Below, piece by piece: positions 19,667 through 28,956 of a stretch of 64,000 bases of DNA; the first letter of the stretch is position 1; each line of letters opens with the position of its first letter. Source of the stretch: Hyphomicrobiaceae bacterium (lineage in GTDB: Bacteria > Pseudomonadota > Alphaproteobacteria > Rhizobiales > Hyphomicrobiaceae). The position numbers were made by a program, and so were the translations under genes. The notes under the pieces are model-generated. The model searched no databases and had not been told where the DNA came from. It worked only from the letters and a program-made list of their open reading frames with translations. Location of the stretch: positions 496,001 through 560,000 of the forward strand of contig JALHOW010000001.1 in NCBI GenBank assembly GCA_022842785.1, read 5' to 3'.

Positions 19667-19788
19667 GGGGCGACCTCGGTACGTGTTGCGTGCTGTGGGC
19701 GATTAAGCTCGGGGCGTAATGAGCCCAAAGGACAGTTCGGGTCAAGGGACTGGACGGTCAAGCGATTGGGCAGGTCAAGGCGGAGACA

Positions 19789-20487
19789 ATGACGGAGACG
19801 GCAGAATCACGGCTCGAGGCGGTCCGGGCTCGGATCGAGAAGACCGCGCGGGAGGTGGGGCGCGATCCAGCCTCCGTGCGACTGATCGTGGTCTCCAAGA
19901 CCTTCGGCGAGGCTGACATCAAACCCGTGATCGCCGCCGGGCAGCGGCTCTTCGGCGAGAATCGCGTTCAGGAAGCCCAGGGCAAGTGGCCCGCGCTCAA
20001 GAATGCGCCTCCGGATCTGGAGCTGCACCTGATCGGTCCCCTGCAGACCAACAAGGTCCGCGATGCCGTGGCGCTCTTCGACGTGCTCCACACGCTCGAC
20101 CGGCCCAAGCTCGCTCATGCGCTCAAGGCTGAGATGGCGGCACGCGGCAAAACGCTGCGCCTCCTCGTGCAGGTCAACACGGGCGAGGAAGAGCAGAAGG
20201 CGGGTGTGATCCCGGCCGATCTTCCAGCTTTCCTGACGCTCGTGCAGGACGAGCTGAAAATGGAGGTCGAGGGCCTGATGTGCATTCCGCCCGTGGATGA
20301 AGAGCCGGCGGTGCACTTCGCCTTCCTCTCCAAGCTCGCGCGTGAGCACGGGTTGCCTGAGCTCAGCATGGGCATGAGTGGCGACTTCGAGGCGGCGGTG
20401 GAACTCGGCGCAACTTACGTGCGTGTCGGGAGTGCGATCTTTGGCAGTCGCCCACCATTGACTGAAAAGCCCCAAGATCCCGGTTGA
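19789..20487 (+). CDS. YggS/PROSC family PLP-homeostasis protein
   Basis: VRLIVVSKTFGEADIKPVIAAGQRLFGENRVQEAQGKW; LSMGMSGDFEAAVELGATYVRVGSAIFG. Confidence 0.95.
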   Translation: MTETAESRLEAVRARIEKTAREVGRDPASVRLIVVSKTFGEADIKPVIAAGQRLFGENRVQEAQGKWPALKNAPPDLELHLIGPLQTNKVRDAVALFDVLHTLDRPKLAHALKAEMAARGKTLRLLVQVNTGEEEQKAGVIPADLPAFLTLVQDELKMEVEGLMCIPPVDEEPAVHFAFLSKLAREHGLPELSMGMSGDFEAAVELGATYVRVGSAIFGSRPPLTEKPQDPG

Positions 20488-20592
20488 ATAACACAGTCAA
20501 CTGCAATATCGACCGCGCTCATGGGAAGGGGAGGGGAACATCTCGCTTTCCCGACATCGCGCGACATCCCCCAGCATTCGAGGAGACGCCCC

Positions 20593-21807
20593 GTGGATAC
20601 CGTTCTGATCATTGGTGCCGGCGCTGCTGGTTCCGTCGTCGCGCAGAAGTGCGCGATGAACCGCGACGTGTTCAAGACGATCCACCTCGCGTCGCGCCGC
20701 ATCGAGAGCTGCAAGGCTGTCGCCAAGCGCTGCAAGACACCCATCGAAGTGCATCAAGTCGATGCCGACGACGTCAAGGCGACGGTCAAGCTGCTCAAGA
20801 AGATCAAGCCGCACCTCGTCATCAACATGGCGCTGCCGTACCAGGACCTGCCGATCATGGACGCATGCCTGGAGACGGGCGTGCACTACATGGACACGGC
20901 CAACTACGAGCCGCGCGACGAGGCCAAGTTCACCTACAAGTGGCAGTGGCCGTACCATTCCAAGTACAAGGCCGCCGGCATCATGGCCGTGCTCGGCTGC
21001 GGTTTTGATCCCGGCCAGTCGAACATCTACTGCGCCTATGCGCAGGAATTCCTGTTCGACGAGATCAACCAGATCGACATCGTCGACTGCAACGACGGCA
21101 GCCACGGCAAGGCGTTTGCGACCAACTTCAATCCGGAGATCAATCTCCGCGAGGTGACGCAGCGCGGCAAGTATTGGAAGAACGGCAAGTGGATCGACAT
21201 CGATCCGCTGTCGATCTCGACCATGATCGATTACCCTGAAGTGGGTGAGCGCAAGAGCTACCTGATCTATCACGAGGAGGAAGAGAGCCTCGTGAAGCAC
21301 ATCAAGGGGCTCGAGCAGATCCGTTTCTGGATGACGTTCTCGGACAACTATATCAAGCACCTCGAGGTGCTGCAGAACGTCGGCATGACGCGTATCGACC
21401 CCGTCATGTACAAGGGCAATCCTGTCATTCCCATGGAGTTCCTGAAGGAGCTTCTGCCGCCGCCGTCCTCGCTCGGCGAGAACTACACGGGCAAGACGTC
21501 GATCGGCGTGATCTTTGTCGGCAAGAAGAACGGCAAGGACAAGCGGGCGATGATCTACAACGTGTGCGACCACGCCAAGTCGTACAAGGAGACGGGTGCA
21601 CAGGCCGTTTCCTACACCACCGGCGTGCCGCCCGTCGTCGGTGCCATGATGATGTTCCAGGGCCACTGGAAGGGGAAAGGCGTGTTCAACGTCGAGCAGC
21701 TTCCCTCGAAACCCTTCATGGACGAGATCGGCAAGCAGGGCCTGCCCTGGCACCTGATCGACGTGAAGAAGAGCGATCAGAAAGAGCTCTTCAAGGTCAA
21801 GACCTGA
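20593..21807 (+). CDS. saccharopine dehydrogenase family / carboxynorspermidine synthase-like protein (GTG start)
   Basis: VDTVLIIGAGAAGSVVAQKCAMNRDVFKTIHLASRRIESCKAVAKR...; upstream gagg SD before GTG. Confidence 0.88.
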   Translation: MDTVLIIGAGAAGSVVAQKCAMNRDVFKTIHLASRRIESCKAVAKRCKTPIEVHQVDADDVKATVKLLKKIKPHLVINMALPYQDLPIMDACLETGVHYMDTANYEPRDEAKFTYKWQWPYHSKYKAAGIMAVLGCGFDPGQSNIYCAYAQEFLFDEINQIDIVDCNDGSHGKAFATNFNPEINLREVTQRGKYWKNGKWIDIDPLSISTMIDYPEVGERKSYLIYHEEEESLVKHIKGLEQIRFWMTFSDNYIKHLEVLQNVGMTRIDPVMYKGNPVIPMEFLKELLPPPSSLGENYTGKTSIGVIFVGKKNGKDKRAMIYNVCDHAKSYKETGAQAVSYTTGVPPVVGAMMMFQGHWKGKGVFNVEQLPSKPFMDEIGKQGLPWHLIDVKKSDQKELFKVKT

Positions 21808-21846
21808 ACTAGAGATAGAGGGTGCCGCGGGAGACCGAGGCGCCCT

Positions 21847-22272
21847 TCAGCTTTTCGCCTCGAACACTTTGAAAATCCCGCTCGCCGTGACGAGCAGCTT
21901 GCCATCTGCGATCGCCTCGCCGTCGACGAAGGCGAGCGTGCGCGTCATCCGGCGCATGATCGCCCGGCCCTCGATCCACGGTCCCGGTCGCGTGCTGGCG
22001 AGAAAGCGACAGTCGAAGCCGATCGTCGCGGTGGGAGACTTGGCTGAGGCCGCGGCGAAGTGGCCCATGATGGTGTCGAGGAAGCCGATAACGGCGCCGC
22101 CATGCAGAACGTTGTTCGGGTTCTGGTGCCGCACGTCGCTCTGAAAGCCGTATTCGTATCCGCCATCCGGAAGACGGCGCAGATAGTACGGCCCGTTCGT
22201 GGCCAGGAAGCCCTCATTGGGCAGCATCAGCTTGAAGCCAGGTGGAACGCCGGGCGGCAAAGTTTCTGACAT
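21847..22272 (-). CDS. PaaI-type hotdog thioesterase
   Basis: NNVLHGGAVIGFLDTIMGHFAAASA... CRFLASTRPGPWIEGRA. Confidence 0.85.
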   Translation of the reverse strand: MSETLPPGVPPGFKLMLPNEGFLATNGPYYLRRLPDGGYEYGFQSDVRHQNPNNVLHGGAVIGFLDTIMGHFAAASAKSPTATIGFDCRFLASTRPGPWIEGRAIMRRMTRTLAFVDGEAIADGKLLVTASGIFKVFEAKS

Positions 22273-22518
22273 GCGTGCTGTTTCTCGATCACGAACAGTT
22301 CAAACATCGCGAGATGATTCGCACCATGTCGGCGATACGGAGGGCTGTCCACCGCCTTAGCGCGTCATTTGCGAGCGTTTCCGGCGATGGATGTCCACAG
22401 CGGCGAGCGTCACATCATCACAATCCAGAGCTTTTCCCTCGTCGTGCAGTGCAGCGTCCCGTTGTCGTGACGAACGAGCACTCCTAACTTCCGGAGCACA
22501 GGGGAGAGGAGCACGCAC

Positions 22519-22947
22519 ATGACGAACATCTTCGGGAAACGAGCCTTCGACAAAGGTATCGGGTCCGCCTTGACGATCGCGGGCACGCTCGGCCTGTTTG
22601 CTGTCGGCGCAAGTCCGGCGTCGGCGCAATCTATCGCCGGCTCGTGGGCCGGCGCTGGTACGATCATCTATCCTTCAGGTGAGAGAGAGCGCGCCCGCTG
22701 CCGCGCCACATTCCGCAACTCCGGCGGTGGTGGCGTCTCCATGCACGCCGTTTGCGCAACGGCGTCGGTCCGCGTCACGCAGAACGCGGCGCTCTCGCAA
22801 CTCACGAGCAGCACCTACTCGGGTGAGTTCACCAACACCGAGTATGGCATCCAAGGCGCGATCCGCATCAAGTTGCACAGCAGCAGCAAGATGAGCGCGT
22901 CACTCACCGGCGGCGGCGCCAGCGCGCAGTTCAGCCTTAATCGTTAA
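22519..22947 (+). CDS. small secreted protein, function unknown
   Basis: Signal peptide to ASPASAQS; two cysteines; Ser/Gly-rich C-terminus. Confidence 0.7.
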   Translation: MTNIFGKRAFDKGIGSALTIAGTLGLFAVGASPASAQSIAGSWAGAGTIIYPSGERERARCRATFRNSGGGGVSMHAVCATASVRVTQNAALSQLTSSTYSGEFTNTEYGIQGAIRIKLHSSSKMSASLTGGGASAQFSLNR

Positions 22948-23103
22948 GCGCTTATCCACAGGTGCCGCGATGTGCCGCGCATGGGACACACAATAGCGCC
23001 AATTAACGGAGAGCTTTGTTAACCAGCAGCTGCGATGTTCACAGCGAACAAGGTTGCTGATAGGTTGAGAGCCGTGTCGAGTTCTGTCGTGTTGGTGGGT
23101 CCC

Positions 23104-23646
23104 ATGGTGCGTAGCGTTGCTTCGAATGTAGGCGACGGTGAAACAGTCTCGTTCGCCGAGCATTTCACCGCTTCCGAGCAGTTCGATCAGATTTTCAAGG
23201 ACGGTATGGCGCTCGTCGAGCGCACGGCCGCTTATCTCGATGGTGCCGGCCGGCAAGAAGCCAAGGCGCTCACAGCTTCACTCAACGTCGTTTATGCAAC
23301 CGAGAGCATGCGTCTGACGACGCGGCTCCTGGAGCTGGCGTCGTGGCTGCTCATGCGCCGCGCGCTCAAGCTTGGCGAGATCACGCCCGAGGAAGCGCAC
23401 GTCAAGCGTCGCCGCATCCGTCTCGGTGTGGCCCGTCCGCAGCATGTGAAGGACTACGGCGGCCTTCCGCGCGCCATCCGCGCGCTGATCGAGGAGAGCT
23501 TCGCGCTCCAGGATCGCGTCGTGAGGATCGATCGGGCTCTCGAAGCCTCGCGCGCCTCACGTTTCGAGACACAGGAAAATCCCGTGAGCCGCCAGATCGC
23601 CAGCATCGAGGCGGCCTTCGGCACCGGTTCGGCGCGCCCGCACTGA
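23104..23646 (+). CDS. rcdA: DUF1465 / RcdA-like regulator of CtrA degradation
   Basis: VSFAEHFTASEQFDQIFKDGMALVERTAAYLDGAGRQEAKALTASLNVVYATESMRLTTRLLELASWLLMRRAL; ORF is open from 23035. Confidence 0.82.
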   Translation: MVRSVASNVGDGETVSFAEHFTASEQFDQIFKDGMALVERTAAYLDGAGRQEAKALTASLNVVYATESMRLTTRLLELASWLLMRRALKLGEITPEEAHVKRRRIRLGVARPQHVKDYGGLPRAIRALIEESFALQDRVVRIDRALEASRASRFETQENPVSRQIASIEAAFGTGSARPH

Positions 23647-23751
23647 TTGGCGTCTTGCCGACGCAGCGGTTTCGCGTTCAGTTATCAGCCGGCGACGTGC
23701 GGGGCACGTCGCCGGCATTTTTGTGTTCATCAACGCGTGAGGACTTATGCC

Positions 23752-24702
23752 GTGACCGCGATCCGCTATCTTTCGACGGCCGATGTCACGTCGCTCATCG
23801 AGTCCGCCGCAGTTCTTGCCACGTTGGCCGAGGGCTTCAAGGCACTCAGCGCGGGTGACGTTCAGGCGCCACCGCGGCCGAAAGTCGATGTGCCGCATAA
23901 AGGATTTGGGCTCGCCATGCTGGCCTGGATGCCCGGCCGGCATATCGCGGTCAAGACCGTGAACGTCTTCGAAGGCAACCACGCTCATCACCTGCCGAGC
24001 CACATGGGCCTCATCAGCCTGTTTGATCGTGAGACCGGCGCGCCGCTCGCCGTCATGGACGCGACGGTCATAACCGGGATCCGCACTGCGGGCGGCGCCG
24101 TCCTCTCGATCGATCCACTCGCGCGTCAGGATGCCAAGGTGGCAACCGTCATCGGTGGCGGCGTCCAGGCAAGGGAGCACGTGCGCCTGCTCGCGACGCT
24201 GCTCAACATCACGGAAATCCGCGTTTACGCGCGCCAGCAAGATGTGGCGAAGTCCATTGCCGAGCTGAGCCCGCTAGCAAGGACGACTGATGATCTCGAA
24301 GCCTCGGTGCGCGAGTCCGATATCGTGTGCCTCACCACATCCTCAGCCACGCCGGTCATTGAGGACGGGTGGATCAAGCCCGGCACGCACGTCACATCCG
24401 TCGGCTTCGCCCCGCCCGGAAGCGAAGTGCCGGCCGCACTGATCGACCGTGCTCGTATTGCCGTCGAGACGCGCAATGCGTTCAGCCCGGCGCCGGTCGG
24501 CTGCGCCGAGCTTGCCGGGCGGGATCCTTCGCACGCCGTCGAACTCGGTGAAGTGCTCGCGGGCAAGAAGCCTGGACGTACAAGCGACGCTGAAGTGACG
24601 CTCTACAAATCCATGGGCAATGCCATGGAGGACATGGTCGTCGCCAATCTCGTTTACGAGACGGCGCTGTCGCTCGGCGTCGGTGTCGAGCTGGAGCGAT
24701 AG
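23752..24702 (+). CDS. ornithine cyclodeaminase/mu-crystallin family protein
   Basis: PPRPKVDVPHKGFGLAMLAWMPGRHIAVKTVNVF; VMDATVITGIRTAGGAVLSIDPLARQDAKVATVIGGGVQAREHVR. Confidence 0.88.
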   Translation: MTAIRYLSTADVTSLIESAAVLATLAEGFKALSAGDVQAPPRPKVDVPHKGFGLAMLAWMPGRHIAVKTVNVFEGNHAHHLPSHMGLISLFDRETGAPLAVMDATVITGIRTAGGAVLSIDPLARQDAKVATVIGGGVQAREHVRLLATLLNITEIRVYARQQDVAKSIAELSPLARTTDDLEASVRESDIVCLTTSSATPVIEDGWIKPGTHVTSVGFAPPGSEVPAALIDRARIAVETRNAFSPAPVGCAELAGRDPSHAVELGEVLAGKKPGRTSDAEVTLYKSMGNAMEDMVVANLVYETALSLGVGVELER

Positions 24703-24946
24703 CCTCGCGACTTCGTCGCGACGGGGCTTTTGCCCCTGGCCCCAACCGGGGAGACCCCGGACCCCCTTCTTTTTATGACTTGGCGCGCCGCGAGCGCACT
24801 ACTTCCCCCTCTCCCCGTAAGCACGGGGAGAGGGGACAGCTGCGCACTTGCCGCGAACTCCAAGTTCATAAATGACGTGGGTTCGGGGGTGTCCCCCGAT
24901 TGGGGTGTGGGGCCAAGGCCCCACTCGTGGCGAAGCCGCGAGAGCA
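24703..24946. repeat. composite intergenic repeat: two inverted hairpin modules flanking a 13-bp CCCCTCTCCCCGT hairpin
   Basis: Left arm resembles the reverse complement of the right arm; central stem 24806-24818/24823-24835; related to 52893-53117. Confidence 0.85.
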
Positions 24947-25030
24947 CAAAGTACGGACATCAGCGCAGAACGAAAACAAAACGGACCCGGATTGCTCCGG
25001 GCCCGCTGCTATTGAAACGCGACCGCGTGC

Positions 25031-26359
25031 TTACGCAACAGCCTTGATAACGGCCCTGAGCTTGTCGGTGATCTCGCCGATCTGGCTTTCGGTGACGATC
25101 AGCGGCGGCGAGGGTGCAATCGTGTCACCCGAGACGCGTACGTACAGGTCGTGATCGGCGTACATGCGCTCGATGGCATCGTAGCCGCGCGCGGCGGGCT
25201 TGCCGGGGATCGGTTCGAGGTCAATGGCCGCGAGCAGGCCGACCGAGCGGATGTCGACGACATTCGGCAGCCCCTTCAGGCTGTGCATGGCGTCGGCAAA
25301 CACGGGCTCGAGCGCCTTGGCGCGCTCGAACAGGCCTTCATCACGGTAGAGCTTGAGCGTCGCGAGCGCGGCGGCGACGGCGAGCGGATGCCCTGAGTAC
25401 GTATAGCCGTGGAACAGCTCGGGAAGGTGCTCGGCGCCTGTCATGTGCGTCTCATACACACCCTTGCGCACGATCACGCCCGACATCGGCACGGCACCGT
25501 TGGTCACGCCCTTCGCGAACGTGATCATGTCCGGCACGACGCCGTAGCGATCGGAGGCGAAGTTGTGCCCGAGGCGGCCGAAGCCGGTAATGACCTCGTC
25601 GAGGATGAGCAGGATGCCGTGCTGCTCCGTGATCTGGCGCAGCTTCTCGAGATAGCCTTTGGGCGGCGGCAGACAGCCCGTCGAGCCGGCGACCGGCTCG
25701 ACGATGACCGCGGCAATCGTCGAAGCGTCATGCAGCCCGATCATGCGGTTCAGTTCGTCGAGCGTCTCCGTGCCCCACTCCGGCTCGCCCTTGGTGTAGG
25801 CCTGCTTCGCGCGGTTGTACGTCGTCGGAAGATGATCGACGCCGGCGAGCATGTTGCCGAACATCTTGCGGTTGGCGACCATGCCACCGACCGAGATGCC
25901 GCCGAAGCCGACGCCGTGATAGCCGCGTTCGCGGCCGATGAAACGGGTGCGGCTACCTTCGCCACGCGAGCGGTGATAGGCGAGCGCGACCTTGAGGGCG
26001 GTGTCGACGGCTTCGCTGCCCGAGTTGGCATAGAGCACGTAGTCGAGGTCGCCCGGAGCCATCAGCGTGAGCTGCGAGGAGAGCTGGAACTGCTGGGGAT
26101 GGCCGTACTGGAAGGGCGGCGCGTAGTCGAGGGTGCCGGCGGCGTCCTGGATGGCCTTCGTGATCGGCGCACGGCCATGGCCGGCGTTGACGCAGAAGAG
26201 ACCTGCGGAAGCATCGATGACCTTACGGCCGTCGGGCGTAATGAAGTGCATGTCCTTGGCGCCGGAGAAGAGGCGCGGCTTCTTCTTGAACGCCCGATTA
26301 GGCGTAAAGGGCATCCAATAGGGCTCGAGCTCATTGGGCTTCATGTCGAGCGGGGCCAT
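25031..26359 (-). CDS. class III aminotransferase (omega-amino acid:pyruvate / beta-alanine type)
   Basis: LILDEVITGFGRLGHNFASDRYGVVPDMITFAKGVTNGAVPMSGVIV; YHRSRGEGSRTRFIGRERGYHGVGFG. Confidence 0.92.
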   Translation of the reverse strand: MAPLDMKPNELEPYWMPFTPNRAFKKKPRLFSGAKDMHFITPDGRKVIDASAGLFCVNAGHGRAPITKAIQDAAGTLDYAPPFQYGHPQQFQLSSQLTLMAPGDLDYVLYANSGSEAVDTALKVALAYHRSRGEGSRTRFIGRERGYHGVGFGGISVGGMVANRKMFGNMLAGVDHLPTTYNRAKQAYTKGEPEWGTETLDELNRMIGLHDASTIAAVIVEPVAGSTGCLPPPKGYLEKLRQITEQHGILLILDEVITGFGRLGHNFASDRYGVVPDMITFAKGVTNGAVPMSGVIVRKGVYETHMTGAEHLPELFHGYTYSGHPLAVAAALATLKLYRDEGLFERAKALEPVFADAMHSLKGLPNVVDIRSVGLLAAIDLEPIPGKPAARGYDAIERMYADHDLYVRVSGDTIAPSPPLIVTESQIGEITDKLRAVIKAVA

Positions 26360-26552
26360 AGGGGTCCTCCTGGCTGGAACGGCTCACGATCGTGGAATGA
26401 TTGGTTCCGTCAGACGATATCAGCGAGCATTGATATTTCAAAGACGCGTCGTGCTTGCGGGGGCATAGGTCCCCTGCAATAAGGGACGCCGCTTCCGGCT
26501 TCGCTGCGACGCAACAACGCAATCGGCCACAAGTCACCGAGAATCTGCTGCC

Positions 26553-27458
26553 ATGAGCGCCTTCGTACTCGTGCTGATCTCACCGCCCGGCGGTTCGGCC
26601 GTGCCGCTCGATGCGGCATTGCAGACCGCAAAGAATGAGATCGGGAGCGCAACGCCGAATTGGCTTGCGCCGGGAGAGGCTTGCGAGCTGCAGTTCGAAG
26701 CGGGCGACGCGGCCGCAGCGCGTGCCGCGCGCGATCGGATTGCGGAGCGCATAGGAAGTGCGCCGGTCGACGTGTGCGTGCTGCCGGCAGAAGGGCGGCG
26801 CAAAGGGCTGCTCATTGCCGACATGGACTCGACGATCATTCAGCAGGAATGCATCGACGAGATGGCCGATATGCTGGGGCTGAAGGCGCGCATTGCGGCC
26901 ATTACCGAGCGTGCCATGCGCGGCGAGCTGCCCTTCGAGGCAGCACTGCGCGAGCGGCTCGGTCTTCTGGCGGGGCTGGACGTCAGCGCCTTGCAGCGGG
27001 TGTTCGACGAGCGGATCGTGGTCATGCCGGGCGCGCGCACGCTGGTCGCGACCATGCGTGCGAATGGCGCTTTCACGGCGCTCGTCTCGGGGGGCTTCAG
27101 CTTTTTCACGTCACGCGTGGCAGCTGCCGTCGGTTTTGACGTCAACCGCGCGAACGAACTCGATATCGTCGATGAAAAGCTCACGGGCGGCGTGGTAGGC
27201 CCCATTCTCGGCCGCGAGGCCAAACTCGATGCCCTCATCTACTACCGCGACGCGCGCGGCCTCGCCGCCGTGGCGACGTTGGCCGTGGGCGACGGCGCGA
27301 ATGATCTGGCTATGATTGGAGCCGCCGGCCTCGGTGTCGCGTATCGCGCCAAGCCGGTTGTCGCGGCGGAAGCAGATGTCGGCATCACGCACGGCGACCT
27401 GACCGCCCTGCTGTTCCTTCAGGGATACCGCAAGGCCGATTTCGTCGCCGTGAGCTGA
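26553..27458 (+). CDS. serB: phosphoserine phosphatase
   Basis: GLLIADMDSTIIQQECIDEMADMLGLK; ALVSGGFSFFTSRVA; AVGDGANDLAMIGAAGLGVAYRAKP. Confidence 0.96.
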   Translation: MSAFVLVLISPPGGSAVPLDAALQTAKNEIGSATPNWLAPGEACELQFEAGDAAAARAARDRIAERIGSAPVDVCVLPAEGRRKGLLIADMDSTIIQQECIDEMADMLGLKARIAAITERAMRGELPFEAALRERLGLLAGLDVSALQRVFDERIVVMPGARTLVATMRANGAFTALVSGGFSFFTSRVAAAVGFDVNRANELDIVDEKLTGGVVGPILGREAKLDALIYYRDARGLAAVATLAVGDGANDLAMIGAAGLGVAYRAKPVVAAEADVGITHGDLTALLFLQGYRKADFVAVS

Positions 27459-27470
27459 GGCGCAGGCGGC

Positions 27471-28013
27471 TCAGTCGAAGCAGGTGCTCGGCTCGGCGCC
27501 CTTGAGAATGATTTGAAGGTTGACCAGCCCGCTCGGGAGCGCCAGCGCCTGTTTACCCTCGGTGCAGGCGTTCAGCACCGTCGGGGCCTCGATGATCAGC
27601 CGGAGATAGTGGGCTTTGGGCTCGCTGGGTTTTGTCGGCAGCGCCTCGGCCCGGAACTTCCCGACGACCTTGTCGCCGCACTTCATGGTGCAGTTGAACG
27701 CAAGGCCTTCGCCCGTGCACGGCGCCGATACGTCATTCTGGATCGGGCCATTCTGATTCTTCAGCAGAATACCGATGCGCAGCCGTGTCTCCGGGAGCGG
27801 CTTGCTCTCGACCTTGTATTGGAGTGGCTGGACATCGACGCGGCTCACGTGGGCCGCCGCCGGGTCCTTCTCAACGCCCGTTTCGTCCGAAAGTGCGTAT
27901 TTGAAGCAGGTGCCGGGGGACGGCGCGGCCTGCTTCGGCACGTCATCGGCGGCGCCGACGACGCTGGTCATCAACAAAAAGGCAAGCGGGTACAGGGCGA
28001 GGCGGCGTGGCAT
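27471..28013 (-). CDS. hypothetical secreted protein
   Basis: Signal peptide MPRRLALYPLAFLLMTSVVGAAD; Cys-containing mature region; no family recognised. Confidence 0.65.
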   Translation of the reverse strand: MPRRLALYPLAFLLMTSVVGAADDVPKQAAPSPGTCFKYALSDETGVEKDPAAAHVSRVDVQPLQYKVESKPLPETRLRIGILLKNQNGPIQNDVSAPCTGEGLAFNCTMKCGDKVVGKFRAEALPTKPSEPKAHYLRLIIEAPTVLNACTEGKQALALPSGLVNLQIILKGAEPSTCFD

Positions 28014-28170
28014 CACGGTTCCGGGAGTCACCTTTGAGCGATCGTGACATCACAGTGCAATCTCGCAGCACTTGCGATCAAGCTTCATCACAAAGAAAAG
28101 CGGACAAAATCGCGTGGGATCGTGATATGTTTCAGGCGAACGCGGAGTGCGGGCAGAATGTCGTCGCCGC

Positions 28171-28728
28171 GTGCACGGAAACATTACGCAGCAGACGTTC
28201 TCCATCGTCACGACAGAAACGCGCGTGCGCCATCGCCTCCAAGAGATTCTGGTCGCTTATTTTCTCGCAAGCTTTGCCGCGAGTTTCGCCATTGCATTAC
28301 GGTTCGTGGGTGAGGACCTGCTGCGAGATCTGTTTCTTGGGCATTGGCAAAGAGCCGCTGCGTTTCCCTTTTCGCTTTTTTGGATTGGGGGGATTGCCGG
28401 ATTGTTCATCTGCCTTTTTGCCTTTTTACCCGCAGTGTCAGTGATCGGTCTGACTGAGATCGCGCGGATTCGTTCGGCCTTGTTCTACGGTGTGGCTGGC
28501 GGATGCATTAGTCTTCCGTCCACTTGCCTCTGGGGCCGATGGTCTTTCCCGTCGATGGACGGTTCATCTGTGCCAGATGCGCGGTCGATCACGCAGTGCG
28601 TGAGCGCTGGTTTGGGTTCCAGGCATTCTATCGTGTTCGTGGCGGCCGGAGTGATCGGCGGTCTCGTCTATTGGCGCCTTGCAGGAAAGAACGCCGACGA
28701 CTGGCGCGGGCGCGACGTCACCGCTTGA
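28171..28728 (+). CDS. hypothetical multi-TM membrane protein; start uncertain
   Basis: ILVAYFLASFAASFAIALRF, FPFSLFWIGGIAGLFICLFAFLPAVSVIGL, VFVAAGVIGGLVYW. Confidence 0.55.
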   Translation: MHGNITQQTFSIVTTETRVRHRLQEILVAYFLASFAASFAIALRFVGEDLLRDLFLGHWQRAAAFPFSLFWIGGIAGLFICLFAFLPAVSVIGLTEIARIRSALFYGVAGGCISLPSTCLWGRWSFPSMDGSSVPDARSITQCVSAGLGSRHSIVFVAAGVIGGLVYWRLAGKNADDWRGRDVTA

Positions 28729-28927
28729 CCCGGCGCTTGCGCAACGCCAACCACAGTCCCGTGAGCAGGCCGATCAAGCCGCCGACCGGGCCGATACCGA
28801 AGAAGGCGACCATGGCGCGCTCGCCCTCGAAATCAGAGAGGCCGAGGGTGCTGCCGATGATGAGCGTGCCGAATGCGGCGACGAGCCAGCCCACGATCCC
28901 GATCAGGAACGCCAGAACTATTCTCAT
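28718..28927 (-). CDS. small two-TM membrane protein
   Basis: MRIVLAFLIGIVGWLVAAFGTLIIGSTLGLSDFEGERAMVAFFGIGPVGGLIGLLTGLWLALRKRRVKR. Confidence 0.65.
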   Translation of the reverse strand: MRIVLAFLIGIVGWLVAAFGTLIIGSTLGLSDFEGERAMVAFFGIGPVGGLIGLLTGLWLALRKRRVKR

Positions 28928-28956
28928 AGGCGTCCCCGGGGGATGGAGGGGTATCG

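Noticed and set aside
17435-19792. 785-aa plus-strand ORF
   Set aside because: Antisense to a complete leuS; Arg/Ala/Gly-rich composition typical of shadow ORFs in high-GC DNA.
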